Positions 34,146-43,550 of a stretch of DNA of 64,000 bases are shown here, in pieces. The translations under genes and the position numbers were made by a program. The stretch covers positions 434,001 through 498,000 of the forward strand of contig NZ_BMCT01000004.1 of NCBI RefSeq assembly GCF_014635325.1, written 5' to 3'. The notes beneath the pieces are model-generated. The model was given only the letters and a program-made list of their open reading frames with translations, did not search any database and was not told where the DNA came from. Position 1 is the stretch's first letter; each line of letters opens with the position of its first letter. This DNA is from Azorhizobium oxalatiphilum. GTDB taxonomy: Bacteria > Pseudomonadota > Alphaproteobacteria > Rhizobiales > Xanthobacteraceae.

Positions 34146-35461
34146 CAGCCGCCGGCCATCTCGATGCGCTTGTTGAGGCGCAGAGCGAGCAGGGTGATGA
34201 CGGCGCCCGATAGCAGGTAGGCACCGGCCGCCAGCAGGCCGAGATGGCTCGACAGGAACAGGGCGGCCAGAGGGGCGAAGCCGGCGCCCACCAGCCAGGC
34301 GAAGTCGTTGGTCAGTGCCGAGGCCGTGTAGCGATAGCGATTGGCGAATCGCGAGGCGATGGCGCCGGAGGACTGACCGAAGGACACGCCCAGCAGGATG
34401 AAGCCCAACAGCATGAACAGCGCTTCGCCGATCAGGCCGCCGTTCAGCAGTTGCGGGGCGAAGCCGCTGAACACGGCGATGGCCACGGCACTGCCGCCCA
34501 GCAGCGTGCGCCGGCCGACCCTGTCGGCGATTCGCCCGGACGCGATGATGGCGAACATGCCGACTACCGCGCCAAAGGCCTCAACCACAAGGAAACGCGT
34601 CGCTCCCTCGGCGGTGAAGAGATAGACCCAGGACAGCGGGAACACCGTCACCATGTGGAACAGGGCGAAGGTGGCCAGCGGCGCGAAGGCGCCGATGGCG
34701 ATACCGGCCCCTTCTTCCCGCAGGGTCTCCTCCACGGGGGCAGGTTGCAGGTCGCCGCGCTCGAAGGCTTCCTCATATTCCGGCGTCACCGCCATGCGCA
34801 GGCGGGCGAACAGCGCCACCACGTTGATGGCGAAGGCCACGAAGAAGGGATAGCGCCAGCCCCAGGAATAGAAGTCCGCGTCCGACAGGTTGGCGGCGAA
34901 GAAGACGAACAGGACGCTGGCCACGATGAGGCCGAGGGGCGCGCCGAGCTGCGGCAGCATGGTGTACCAGCCACGGCTCTCGGCCGGCGCATTCATGGCC
35001 AGCAGCGGGGCGAGGCCGTCCCATGTGCCGCCCCAGGCCAGCCCTTGCAGGATGCGGGCGAAGGCCAGCAGCCAGACGGCATGGATGCCGATGTCGTCCC
35101 GCGACGGCAGGAAGGCGATGGCCACGGTGGAGGTGCCCAGCAGGAACAGGGCACCTGTCAGCTTGGCGGTGCGTCCTTGATTCCGGTCAATTGCGAGGAA
35201 AAGAGCTGTGCCAAATGGCCGGGCGATGAAGGCCAGGGGGAAGATGGCGAAGGAGTAGAGCGTGCCCGTGAGGGGATCGAGACTGGGGAAAAGCAGCTTG
35301 GGAAAGACGATCACCGAGGCGATCGCATAGACGAAGAAATCGAAAAATTCCGAGGTGCGACCGATGATCACGCCTATGGCGATGTCCCCGGGATCGACCC
35401 GTCCTCCCGTGCTGTGAAGGAGGACCGCATCATGCTCCATCGTCGACGCTGGCTGGGTCAT
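34145..35461 (-). CDS. MFS transporter, metabolite:H+ symporter type
   Basis: A 438-residue major facilitator with about twelve spans, of the sugar/carboxylate H+ symporter (ProP/ShiA-like) group. The family hallmarks are IGRTSEFFDFFVYAIAS near the start, LAFIARPFGTALFLAIDRNQGRT (the first loop motif) and a second-half copy GRIADRVGRRTLLGG. GGGAG precedes the ATG at 35461. It imports an organic acid, betaine or similar solute with protons. It is convergent with the transketolase operon and divergent from the cyo operon; no functional partner is adjacent. Confidence 0.9.
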   Translation of the reverse strand: MTQPASTMEHDAVLLHSTGGRVDPGDIAIGVIIGRTSEFFDFFVYAIASVIVFPKLLFPSLDPLTGTLYSFAIFPLAFIARPFGTALFLAIDRNQGRTAKLTGALFLLGTSTVAIAFLPSRDDIGIHAVWLLAFARILQGLAWGGTWDGLAPLLAMNAPAESRGWYTMLPQLGAPLGLIVASVLFVFFAANLSDADFYSWGWRYPFFVAFAINVVALFARLRMAVTPEYEEAFERGDLQPAPVEETLREEGAGIAIGAFAPLATFALFHMVTVFPLSWVYLFTAEGATRFLVVEAFGAVVGMFAIIASGRIADRVGRRTLLGGSAVAIAVFSGFAPQLLNGGLIGEALFMLLGFILLGVSFGQSSGAIASRFANRYRYTASALTNDFAWLVGAGFAPLAALFLSSHLGLLAAGAYLLSGAVITLLALRLNKRIEMAGG

Positions 35462-35567
35462 GCTTCAAGCTCCCTACTTGATACTCGAACCCAGGAAAGT
35501 GCCGCCTCGTTCCGATTGTTCTGGGTAACGCGACAAGCCCTTTCCCTTACAGTAGATTACGGACGCC

Positions 35568-35584
35568 TTGGGCAAATTGTCCAA
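35568..35584. promoter_or_regulatory. Dyad upstream of cyoA
   Basis: TTGGGCAAATTGTCCAA is an imperfect 17-bp palindrome (outer TTGG/CCAA matches) 65 bp upstream of the cyoA GTG. It sits in the MFS-cyoA divergent gap of 187 bp and may be an operator for this oxygen-regulated operon. It does not match the FNR TTGAT-N4-ATCAA form. Confidence 0.35.
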
Positions 35585-35648
35585 TGTCCCTTATGCTGCA
35601 CTGCGGCTAGCCAAACCGCACCATGCGAACCCCTAGGCAGGTGCTCCA

Positions 35649-36809
35649 GTGAGGCGCTTAAGATTTCTCGCCGTATTACCGCTGCTTGCGGTCTTGTGCG
35701 GCTGCAACCTCGTCGTTCTTCATCCGTCCGGCGATATCGCTGCGCAGCAACGCGATCTGATCGTGATCTCCACGATTCTGATGCTGCTGATCATCATTCC
35801 CGTGATGATCACGACCGTGCTGTTTGCCTGGAAGTACCGGAAGGGCAACACGGAAGCGAAGTATGAGCCGGACTGGCATCACTCCACCAAGCTGGAGCTG
35901 CTGATCTGGTCCGCTCCCCTCCTGATCATCATCTGCCTTGGCGCCCTGACCTGGATCGCCACGCATTTGCTCGATCCCTACCGTCCGCTGGACCGCATCT
36001 CCCCGACTCAGCAGGTCGCAGCCGGCACCAAGCCGCTTGAGGTGCAGGTGGTCGCGCTCGACTGGAAGTGGCTGTTCATCTACCCCGAATACGGCGTCGC
36101 GACGCTGAACGAGATGGCGGCCCCCGTGGATCGGCCCATCACCTTCAGCCTGACGGCCTCCTCGGTGATGAACTCCTTCTTCGTCCCGGCGCTGGCTGGC
36201 CAGATCTACACCATGCCCGGCATGGAGACGAAGCTGCACGCGGTCATCAACAAGGCCGGTACCTACCGCGGCTTCTCCGCCAACTACAGCGGCGCCGGCT
36301 TCACTCACATGCAGTTCGAATTCAAGGGCCTCTCCACCGCCGACTTCGACGGCTGGGTGGCTGGCGTGAAGGCGGGCAAGGACGGCGCCCTGACCCGGCA
36401 GGTCTATCTCCAGCTCGAACGCCCGAGCGAGAAGGTGCCTGTCCACTTCTATCCGACCGTTGACCCGGCCCTGTTCAAGGCGGTCGTCAACATGTGCGTC
36501 GAGCCGGGCAAGATGTGCTCCAGCGACATGATGGCCCTCGACGCCAAGGGCGGTCTCGGCCTCGACAGCGCTCGCAGCATGCTCTCGCTGACCTATGACA
36601 AGTATGCCCGTCGCGGCAGCACCGTGTTCGGCGGCCAGCAGACCTTCGTGGTCGGCCTGTGTGCGCCGGAAGACCTCAGCGCTGCCGCCTCGGCTCCGCT
36701 GTCTGTCGGCGGCGCCCGCGTCATCGGCGGCGGCCAGCCCGCCGGATTTACCCCCATCAGCGCACCGTCGGCCGTTCAGCTGCCGACCCTGCGCCCCTCC
36801 AATATCTGA
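35649..36809 (+). CDS. cyoA: Cytochrome bo3 ubiquinol oxidase subunit II
   Basis: A 386-residue lipoprotein-anchored subunit with a GTG start. The lipobox LAVLCGC gives a modified Cys at about residue 18, followed by two membrane spans ([21 protein letters not shown] and [17 protein letters not shown]) and a periplasmic cupredoxin domain with [19 protein letters not shown]. The CuA ligand set of cytochrome c oxidases (a CxxxC motif in the last loop) is absent, as in quinol oxidases. The C terminus after about residue 300 is longer than E. coli CyoA. It starts the cyoABCD-SURF1-regBA operon. Confidence 0.95.
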   Translation: MRRLRFLAVLPLLAVLCGCNLVVLHPSGDIAAQQRDLIVISTILMLLIIIPVMITTVLFAWKYRKGNTEAKYEPDWHHSTKLELLIWSAPLLIIICLGALTWIATHLLDPYRPLDRISPTQQVAAGTKPLEVQVVALDWKWLFIYPEYGVATLNEMAAPVDRPITFSLTASSVMNSFFVPALAGQIYTMPGMETKLHAVINKAGTYRGFSANYSGAGFTHMQFEFKGLSTADFDGWVAGVKAGKDGALTRQVYLQLERPSEKVPVHFYPTVDPALFKAVVNMCVEPGKMCSSDMMALDAKGGLGLDSARSMLSLTYDKYARRGSTVFGGQQTFVVGLCAPEDLSAAASAPLSVGGARVIGGGQPAGFTPISAPSAVQLPTLRPSNI

Positions 36810-36820
36810 CGCGAGGCGTC

Positions 36821-38833
36821 ATGGTCGCTCCAACTAACGTTCCCGTAAGCCCGATTTTCGGGCGCCTTACGCTCGAGAGCCTGCCGTTCCACGAGCCCAT
36901 CCTGGTCGCCACCTTCGCGGTGGTGGCCACGGGCGGCATCGTGGTTCTCGGCCTGCTCACCTACTTCCGCCTCTGGGGCTATCTCTGGAAGGAGTGGTTC
37001 ACCAGCGTGGATCACAAGAAGATCGGCATCATGTACATGGTGCTCGGCATCATCATGCTGCTGCGCGGCTTTGCCGACGCGGTCATGATGCGCCTCCAGC
37101 AGGCCATGGCCTTCAACGGCTCCGATGGTTATCTGCCGGCACACCATTACGACCAGGTCTTCACGGCGCACGGCGTGATCATGATCTTCTTCGTGGCCAT
37201 GCCTCTGGTCACGGGTCTCATGAACTACGTGGTGCCGCTGCAGATCGGCGCGCGCGACGTGTCCTTCCCGTTCCTGAACAACTTCAGCTTCTGGATGACG
37301 GTCGGCGGCGCGGTCCTGATCATGATGTCGCTGTTCATTGGCGAGTTCGCCAAGACCGGCTGGCTGGCGTATCCGCCGCTGTCGGGCATCAGCTACAGTC
37401 CGGACGTGGGTGTCGATTACTATATCTGGGGCCTGCAGGTGGCAGGTGTGGGCACAACGCTCTCGGGCGTGAACCTCATCTGCACCATCGTAAAGATGCG
37501 CGCCCCGGGCATGACCATGATGAAGATGCCCGTCTTCACCTGGACCTCGCTCTGCACCAACGTGCTGATCGTTGCCACCTTCCCGGTGCTCACGGCCGTG
37601 CTCGCCCTGCTGTCGCTTGACCGCTACGTCGGCACGAACTTCTTCACCAGCGATCTGGGCGGCAGCCCGATGCTGTACGTGAACCTGATCTGGATCTGGG
37701 GCCACCCGGAGGTCTACATCCTGGTTCTGCCCGCGTTCGGCATCTTCTCGGAGGTCACTTCGACCTTCACCGGCAAGCGCCTGTTCGGCTACACTTCCAT
37801 GGTTTACGCGACGGTGGTTATTACCATCCTCTCGTACCTGGTGTGGCTGCATCACTTCTTCACCATGGGCTCCGGTGCCAGCGTGAACTCGTTCTTCGGG
37901 ATCACGACAATGATCATCTCCATCCCGACAGGGGCGAAGATGTTCAACTGGCTCTTCACCATGTATCGCGGGCGCATCCGGTTCGAAGTGCCCATGATGT
38001 ACACGGTCGCCTTCATGCTGACCTTCGCGGTCGGCGGCATGACCGGCGTGCTGCTGGCGGTGCCCCCCGCGGACTTCGTGCTGCACAACAGCCTGTTCCT
38101 GGTGGCCCACTTCCACAACGTCATCATCGGCGGCGTGGTGTTCGGCCTGTTCGCCGGCATCTACTTCTGGTTCCCGAAGGCCTTCGGTTTCCGCCTCGAT
38201 CCGTTCTGGGGCAAGATGTCCTTCTGGTTCTGGCTGGTGGGCTACTGGTTCGCCTTCACGCCGCTCTACGTGCTCGGCTTGATGGGCGTGACCCGCCGCC
38301 TGCGCGTGTTCGACGATCCGTCGCTCCAGATCTGGTTCCAGATCGCGGCGTTCGGCGCGTTCCTCGTGGCGCTGGGCATCCTGTCCTTCATCATCCAGAT
38401 TGGCGTCTCGATCCTGAAGCGCGATCAGCTGCGTGACACCACGGGCGACCCGTGGGATGCGCGGACCCTGGAGTGGGCGACCTCCTCGCCTCCGCCGGAC
38501 TACAACTTCGCCTTCACGCCGGTCATCCATGACAGCGATGCGTGGTGGGACATGAAGAAGCGCGGCTACAAGCGCCCGCTGACCGGCTACAAGCCGATCC
38601 ACATGCCGAAGAACACCGGTACCGGCGTTCTGCTCGCTGCCTGCAGCGTGGCCATGGGCTTCGGTCTGATCTGGTACATGTGGTGGCTGGCCGCCCTGAG
38701 CTTCATCGCCCTCGTCGCCATCGCCATCGGGCATACCTTCAACTACAACCGCGACTTCGACATCCCTGCTGACGTCGTGACGCGGACCGAGGAGGAGCGG
38801 ACCCGCCTCCTCGCATCGCAGGTGAACGCATGA
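36821..38833 (+). CDS. cyoB: Cytochrome bo3 ubiquinol oxidase subunit I
   Basis: The catalytic 670-residue heme-copper subunit with fifteen or so spans. Heme and copper ligands are visible: low-spin heme His in [10 protein letters not shown], CuB/Tyr in [12 protein letters not shown], the His pair in VWLHHFF, and the two heme His in [13 protein letters not shown]. The quinol-site signature [10 protein letters not shown] (Arg71/Asp75 region of E. coli) shows it oxidises ubiquinol, not cytochrome c. ATG 36821 lies 11 bp past cyoA. Its stop overlaps cyoC by 4 bp. It pumps protons while reducing oxygen to water at the inner membrane. Confidence 0.97.
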   Translation: MVAPTNVPVSPIFGRLTLESLPFHEPILVATFAVVATGGIVVLGLLTYFRLWGYLWKEWFTSVDHKKIGIMYMVLGIIMLLRGFADAVMMRLQQAMAFNGSDGYLPAHHYDQVFTAHGVIMIFFVAMPLVTGLMNYVVPLQIGARDVSFPFLNNFSFWMTVGGAVLIMMSLFIGEFAKTGWLAYPPLSGISYSPDVGVDYYIWGLQVAGVGTTLSGVNLICTIVKMRAPGMTMMKMPVFTWTSLCTNVLIVATFPVLTAVLALLSLDRYVGTNFFTSDLGGSPMLYVNLIWIWGHPEVYILVLPAFGIFSEVTSTFTGKRLFGYTSMVYATVVITILSYLVWLHHFFTMGSGASVNSFFGITTMIISIPTGAKMFNWLFTMYRGRIRFEVPMMYTVAFMLTFAVGGMTGVLLAVPPADFVLHNSLFLVAHFHNVIIGGVVFGLFAGIYFWFPKAFGFRLDPFWGKMSFWFWLVGYWFAFTPLYVLGLMGVTRRLRVFDDPSLQIWFQIAAFGAFLVALGILSFIIQIGVSILKRDQLRDTTGDPWDARTLEWATSSPPPDYNFAFTPVIHDSDAWWDMKKRGYKRPLTGYKPIHMPKNTGTGVLLAACSVAMGFGLIWYMWWLAALSFIALVAIAIGHTFNYNRDFDIPADVVTRTEEERTRLLASQVNA

Positions 38834-39456
38834 GCACCGCTGTAACGCCGCAGTCCGGCGAGCCCGTCTTCTACGAAGTCGACGAGCATCCGCATCCCGA
38901 GGGACACTCCACGTCCCTTGGGTTCTGGATCTACCTGATGAGCGATTGTCTCATCTTCGCGATGCTGTTCGCCGCCTTCGGCGTGCTGGGCGGCAATTAC
39001 GCGGCGGGTCCGGGCCCCAAGGATCTGTTCGATCTGAACCTCGTGGCGATCAACACCGCCATGCTGCTGTTCTCCTCCATCACCTATGGCTTCGCCATGC
39101 TGGAGATGGTGAAGGGCAACACCTCGAAGGTGCTCCTCTGGCTCGCGATCACCGGCCTGTTCGGTCTCGCCTTTCTCGGGATCGAGCTCTACGAGTTCCA
39201 CCACATGATCCATGAAGGCGCCGGCCCCCAGCGCAGCGCCTTCCTGTCGTCCTTCTTTACCCTTGTGGGCACCCACGGCCTTCACGTGACCTTCGGCCTG
39301 ATCTGGCTGGTCACGCTGATGGTCCAGGTCAGCCGCAAGGGCCTGATCCTGGCCAACCAGCGTCGCCTGATGTGCCTGTCCATGTTCTGGCATTTCCTGG
39401 ACGTGATCTGGATCGGCGTCTTCACCTTCGTCTATCTGATGGGAGTGCTGCGATGA
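38830..39456 (+). CDS. cyoC: Cytochrome bo3 ubiquinol oxidase subunit III
   Basis: A 208-residue subunit with five spans (first: [24 protein letters not shown]). The segment [14 protein letters not shown] is a family hallmark. It stabilises the subunit I core. Start ATG is in an ATGA overlap with cyoB, and its own stop overlaps cyoD in the same way, so subunits II-IV are strictly coupled. Confidence 0.95.
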   Translation: MSTAVTPQSGEPVFYEVDEHPHPEGHSTSLGFWIYLMSDCLIFAMLFAAFGVLGGNYAAGPGPKDLFDLNLVAINTAMLLFSSITYGFAMLEMVKGNTSKVLLWLAITGLFGLAFLGIELYEFHHMIHEGAGPQRSAFLSSFFTLVGTHGLHVTFGLIWLVTLMVQVSRKGLILANQRRLMCLSMFWHFLDVIWIGVFTFVYLMGVLR

Positions 39457-39842
39457 GCTCTGAAGCCCACGCACACGGCAACGCGCACGGCCATGATCAT
39501 GCGCATGGGGACGGCCACAGCCATGGCTCGATGAAGAGCTATCTGATTGGCTTCTTCCTCTCGGTGGTGCTGACCGCCATCCCGTTCTGGCTGGTGATGA
39601 CGGGCAAGCTGGGCAATCCCCAGCTCACCGGCTTCATCGTCATGGGGCTGGCTGCGGTCCAGATCGTGGTCCATATGGTGTACTTCCTCCATATGAACCC
39701 GCGCTCCGAGGGCGGCTGGAACATGCTGGCCCTGATCTTCACGGTGGTGATCGTGGTGATCGCGCTCTCCGGCTCGCTCTGGGTCATGCATCACCTGCAT
39801 GCCAACATGATGCCCACGCACGACATGAGCAAAATGCCGTGA
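39453..39842 (+). CDS. cyoD: Cytochrome bo3 ubiquinol oxidase subunit IV, His-rich N terminus
   Basis: A 129-residue subunit with three spans, closing the oxidase complex. The first 27 residues are unusual: about eight His alternating with Ala, Gly and Asp before [20 protein letters not shown]. coli CyoD has only a short His-rich start. The run could bind metal or be a flexible tail; function is not known. Stop overlaps the SURF1 GTG by 4 bp. Confidence 0.93.
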   Translation: MSSEAHAHGNAHGHDHAHGDGHSHGSMKSYLIGFFLSVVLTAIPFWLVMTGKLGNPQLTGFIVMGLAAVQIVVHMVYFLHMNPRSEGGWNMLALIFTVVIVVIALSGSLWVMHHLHANMMPTHDMSKMP

Positions 39843-40633
39843 CGACATCGGATGGAACGGGGGGTAGCCGCAACCTGACGGGCGCGGAGGCTCCCGTTCC
39901 TTCCACTGCGGACGGACGGGGCAAGCGCTCCGTCCGCGCCTATGTCCTGATTGTCTTTCTGCTGGTGTGCGCGGCCATCACCTGCGCGCTGGGCATCTGG
40001 CAGGTCGAGCGCCGGACGTGGAAGCTGGACCTGATTGCCCGTGTGGATGCTCGTATTCACGCCCCTCCGGTCGCCGCGCCGGGGCCCGCCGACTGGCCGG
40101 CCATCACAGCGGCAAACAGCGAATATCTGAAGGTGCAAGCTACCGGGCGTTTCCTGAATGACAAGGAAGTGCTGGTTCAGGCCGTGACCGATCTCGGCGG
40201 TGGCTTCTGGCTGCTGGTGCCGTTCCGCACCGATGCCGGCTTCACGCTCTTCATCAACCGGGGCTTCGTGCCGCCGGAGAAGCGCGAGGCCGCGAGCCGC
40301 GCGGCAGGGCTGATCGAAGGTGAGACGCGTGTCACCGGTCTCCTGCGCATGAGCGAGCCGCATGGCGGCTTCCTGCGAACCAACGACCCTGCAGGCGATC
40401 GCTGGTATTCCCGAGATGTGGCGGCCATGGGCGAGGCGCGCGGCGTCGGTCCGGTCGCGCCCTATTTCGTCGATGCCGATGCGACGCTGGTGGCCGGTGG
40501 CCTGCCCGTGGGCGGGCTGACCGTCGTGCGCTTTCCCAACAGCCATCTCGTGTATCTGTTGACGTGGTTCGCCATGTGCGCGATGGCCCTCGGGGGCGCG
40601 GCGCTGGTCTGGAGGCGCAGCGCCGCCCGATAG
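39839..40633 (+). CDS. SURF1-family oxidase assembly protein
   Basis: A 264-residue membrane protein with two spans, one near residue 35 (VLIVFLLVCAAITCALGIWQ) and one at the C terminus (YLLTWFAMCAMALGGAALVW). The SURF1 hallmarks GIWQVERRTWK, GFWLLVPF, FINRGFVP and NSHLVYLLTWF are present. SURF1 proteins deliver heme to subunit I of heme-copper oxidases. GTG start overlaps cyoD, which points to dedicated assembly of this bo3 oxidase; cyoE is absent from the operon. Confidence 0.93.
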   Translation: MTTSDGTGGSRNLTGAEAPVPSTADGRGKRSVRAYVLIVFLLVCAAITCALGIWQVERRTWKLDLIARVDARIHAPPVAAPGPADWPAITAANSEYLKVQATGRFLNDKEVLVQAVTDLGGGFWLLVPFRTDAGFTLFINRGFVPPEKREAASRAAGLIEGETRVTGLLRMSEPHGGFLRTNDPAGDRWYSRDVAAMGEARGVGPVAPYFVDADATLVAGGLPVGGLTVVRFPNSHLVYLLTWFAMCAMALGGAALVWRRSAAR

Positions 40634-40645
40634 AAGGTCCGGCGC

Positions 40646-41926
40646 ATGAACTCGCCTTTGAGCGACACCGGCAACAAGAACCTGTTCCTGCTGCTCCAGC
40701 TGCGCTGGCTGGCGGTGGCAGGGCAGGTGTTCACCATTCTGGTGGTGAACATCTGGCTGCACATCCCGCTGCCGCTGCACGAGATGGTGGCGGTGCTGCT
40801 GTTTCAGGTGGCTCTGAATCTCTTCACCCTGTGGCGGCATCGCAATTCGGAAGCCGTCAACAATATCGAGCTGTTCTGTCAGCTGCTGCTCGACGTGGCA
40901 TCCCTGACGGTGCAGCTCTATCTGAGTGGTGGCGGCACCAACCCGTTCATTTCCCTCTATCTGCTGCAGGTCGGCCTCGGTGCGGCACTGCTGGAGACCT
41001 GGTCGGCCTGGGCGCTGGTCGTCATCACGGCCAGCTGTTTCGTCTGGCTGACCACGGCCTTCAGGGCGCTGATCCTGCCCGAGGCCGCGCACGGCCTCCT
41101 GTTCGAACTGCACATCGCAGGGATGTTCGTCTGCTTCATTCTGGCGGCGAGCCTGCTGGTGCAGTTCATCACCCGCATCAACGCCAATCTGCGGGCCCGG
41201 GAAGCTCATCTGGCGGACCTGCGCCAGAAGTCCGCCGAGGAAGACCATGTGGTGCGCATCGGCCTGCTGGCCTCCGGGGCAGCGCATGAGCTTGGTACGC
41301 CGCTGGCGACGCTCTCGGTGATCCTGAACGACTGGCGGCATATGCCGCGCCTGACCCGTGACCCTGAGCTGGCCGAGGAGATGGCGGAGATGCAAAGCCA
41401 GCTGGATCGCTGCAAGGCGATCGTCTCCGGCATTCTCATGTCGTCGGGCGAGGCGCGGGGGGAGGGGACGGTGCGGACCACCGCCGGTACCTTCTTCGAC
41501 GAGCTTGTCGCGGACTGGCAGGGCAGCCGCTCGCCGAAGCATCTCATCTATGTGAACGGCCTTGCCCCGGATGTGCCGATCATTTCGGACACGGCTCTCA
41601 AGCAGGTGATATTCAACGTCTTCGATAATGCGCTGGAGGCTTCTCCCGACTGGGTCGAGGTGCTTCTGCACCGGCAGGGTGACGCGTTGGAGCTGACGGT
41701 TCGTGACCATGGGCCGGGCTTTGCACCGGGCATTCTGCAAGAGTTCGGCAAGCCCTATCGGTCTACAAAAAACCGGCCGGGTGGTGGCCTTGGGCTCTTT
41801 CTCGTGGTCAATGTCGTCCGCAAGTTCGGCGGCAGCGTAAATGCCTATAACGAGGCTCATGGCGCCTGCGTCTTGCTGAACCTGCCCTTGTCTGCTTTGT
41901 CGCCTGATGGATCCGATGGAGACTAG
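40646..41926 (+). CDS. regB: Redox-sensing histidine kinase of the RegB/PrrB/ActS type
   Basis: A 426-residue sensor kinase with six N-terminal spans. The quinone-binding heptapeptide GGGTNPF is at residues 95-101; the phospho-acceptor is His214 in GAAHELGTPL; and the redox-active Cys lies at residue 256 in DRCKAIVSG. The ATP-binding domain has DNALEASPD, RDHGPGF and GGGLGLFLV. It responds to the redox state of the quinone pool and to thiol oxidation. It follows the SURF1 gene by 12 bp and overlaps the regA start, so sensor and oxidase are made together. Confidence 0.95.
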   Translation: MNSPLSDTGNKNLFLLLQLRWLAVAGQVFTILVVNIWLHIPLPLHEMVAVLLFQVALNLFTLWRHRNSEAVNNIELFCQLLLDVASLTVQLYLSGGGTNPFISLYLLQVGLGAALLETWSAWALVVITASCFVWLTTAFRALILPEAAHGLLFELHIAGMFVCFILAASLLVQFITRINANLRAREAHLADLRQKSAEEDHVVRIGLLASGAAHELGTPLATLSVILNDWRHMPRLTRDPELAEEMAEMQSQLDRCKAIVSGILMSSGEARGEGTVRTTAGTFFDELVADWQGSRSPKHLIYVNGLAPDVPIISDTALKQVIFNVFDNALEASPDWVEVLLHRQGDALELTVRDHGPGFAPGILQEFGKPYRSTKNRPGGGLGLFLVVNVVRKFGGSVNAYNEAHGACVLLNLPLSALSPDGSDGD

Positions 41927-42449
41927 AAGTCTGCTGCTTATCGTCGAGGACGATGCATCCTTCGCCCGCGTGCTGCGGCGTTCCTTTGAGCGGCGGGGAT
42001 ACGATGTGCGTGTTGCTGCCGGTGTCGAGGGCGTTGTTGCGCTGCTGGAAGAGGCTGTTCCCACATACGCTGTCGTAGACCTGAAGCTGAATGGAAGCTC
42101 CGGCCTCGAATGCGTACGCATCCTGCACGAGAACAGTGCCGAAACGAAAATCGTTGTGCTGACAGGCTTTGCGAGCATCGCGACGGCGGTGGAGGCGATC
42201 AAGCTCGGCGCGTCGCATTATCTGGCCAAGCCCTCGAATACGGACGACATCGAAGCGGCCTTCGACAAGGGGGACGGGGATGCGTCCATCTCGGTGACGG
42301 CGCGTCCGACCTCGCTGAAGACGCTGGAGTGGGAGCGGATCCACGAGACGCTGGTGGAGACCGATTTCAACATTTCGGAAACCGCCCGCCGGCTTGGCAT
42401 GCACCGGCGCACATTGGCCCGCAAGCTGGAGAAAAAGCGGGTCCCCTGA
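41907..42449 (+). CDS. regA: Response regulator of the RegA/PrrA/ActR type
   Basis: A 180-residue regulator. The receiver has acidic pocket IVEDD and phospho-acceptor Asp58 in VVDLKLNGSSGL, with the conserved Lys in HYLAKPSNTDD. The Pro-rich-type linker is short, and the C terminus is a Fis-like helix-turn-helix (NISETARRLGMHRRTLARKLEKK) highly typical of RegA. It overlaps regB by 20 bases; an ATG at 41916 is an alternative start. It probably controls cyo, photosynthesis/respiration or nitrogen-fixation genes under low oxygen, and perhaps its own operon. Confidence 0.95.
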   Translation: MDPMETRSLLLIVEDDASFARVLRRSFERRGYDVRVAAGVEGVVALLEEAVPTYAVVDLKLNGSSGLECVRILHENSAETKIVVLTGFASIATAVEAIKLGASHYLAKPSNTDDIEAAFDKGDGDASISVTARPTSLKTLEWERIHETLVETDFNISETARRLGMHRRTLARKLEKKRVP

Positions 42450-42758
42450 TTGCGTTTACGCAACGTGACATGAGCGCGCACCTGCCGTGCATTGCGCTGT
42501 TGAGTCTCTTTGGTGGTTTTATTATACCTCGTATTTTGTGATGTGGCACGTTCATTTCGCATGCGCGAGATGCAGGGCTTATGTGGATGACTTTCATTAA
42601 GTAACTGAAAAATACGAGTAATTAAAAGTTTCATTGATTTTGAATACCTCCTTGAGTTGCGTTTTGCGGACGCGTTTTGCGCTGCGGCAACTTGACACTG
42701 GTCCCCGTGAGTCCGAAGAACTGGACTAACTTCAAAGAACATCACGGGAGGCCTTCAA
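42450..42758. other. AT-rich intergenic region between regA and the dehydrogenase operon
   Basis: Noticeably less GC-rich than the flanking genes and with no convincing ORF. It begins with the dyad TTGCGT-TT-ACGCAA (42451-42464) right after the regA stop. A possible -35 (TTGACA near 42692) lies about 65 bp before the next ATG, but no good -10 is spaced from it. GGGAGG sits 8 bases before the ATG at 42759. Probably holds the promoter of the dehydrogenase genes. Confidence 0.5.
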
Positions 42759-43484
42759 ATGGCCGTGGTCAACGGCACGTCTCGGCGTGCCTTCCTGCTT
42801 GGTTCCGTTCTGGCACTTCCCACTGCCGTGGTGAGCGCTCGCTTATTTGGTGCGGCCGAGGCGGCTCGCCTCGCTGCTCCCGTGATCGATACCTACGTGC
42901 CAGCTTTCTTCGCCGCGCCGGAATGGAAGTTCGTGATGGCGGCCTGCGACCGCCTGATTCCGGCGGATGCGGAAGGGCCGGGGGCGCTTGAGACCAACGT
43001 TCCCGTCTTCATCGATCAGGAACTGGCCGGCTCCTACGGCCGCGCCGATGACTGGTACATGGAGGGGCCGCATGATTCCAAGGCTCCCGCCGACATGGGC
43101 TTCCAGATCCCTTATGCGCCCAGCGAAATCTATCGCCGGGGCATCAAGGCTACCGATGCCTATACCGCGCAGACCCACCAGAAGTCCTTTGCAGAGCTCG
43201 ACGCCCAGACGCGCGATCAGGTGCTGACCAAGCTGCAGAAGAACGAGATCAACTTCGCCGAGTTCGGCGAGCCGATCCTGAAGGCTTCCGCTTTCTTCGG
43301 ATTCCTGCTGACCAATACGCAGGAAGGCTATCTGTCCGATCCGATGTACGGCGGCAACAAGGGCATGGGCTCCTGGGTGATGATCGGCTTCCCCGGTGCC
43401 CGCGCCAGCTTCCTTGAATGGATCGGCCAGCAGGGCGTGAAGTATCCGCTCGGCCCCGTCAGTCTCCTCGGCGAGCGCGCCTGA
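42759..43484 (+). CDS. Gluconate 2-dehydrogenase subunit 3 family protein (small subunit)
   Basis: A 241-residue small subunit with a Tat signal (GTSRRAFLLGSVLALPTAVVS). The mature part contains VMAACDRLIPADAEGPGA and FGFLLTNTQEGYLSDPMYGGN, both typical of the gamma subunit of membrane-bound gluconate, sorbitol or fructose dehydrogenases. It probably chaperones the folded FAD subunit through the Tat system and stays in the periplasmic complex. It is first in the small-large-cytochrome operon. Confidence 0.92.
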   Translation: MAVVNGTSRRAFLLGSVLALPTAVVSARLFGAAEAARLAAPVIDTYVPAFFAAPEWKFVMAACDRLIPADAEGPGALETNVPVFIDQELAGSYGRADDWYMEGPHDSKAPADMGFQIPYAPSEIYRRGIKATDAYTAQTHQKSFAELDAQTRDQVLTKLQKNEINFAEFGEPILKASAFFGFLLTNTQEGYLSDPMYGGNKGMGSWVMIGFPGARASFLEWIGQQGVKYPLGPVSLLGERA

Positions 43485-43550
43485 TCGCCGTCCGCTTCGT
43501 CTTTCTCCATGCCGTAGCGCCTTGCGCGGGCATGCGTTTCAGGAATTCCC

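Noticed and set aside
35568-35584. Dyad before cyoA as an FNR/Anr box
   Set aside because: Half sites are TTGG/CCAA with wrong spacing, not TTGAT-N4-ATCAA. Kept only as an unassigned dyad.
36776-38734. A 652-codon minus-strand frame opposite cyoB
   Set aside because: Same effect of GC-rich codons; the plus strand encodes an unmistakable oxidase subunit I.
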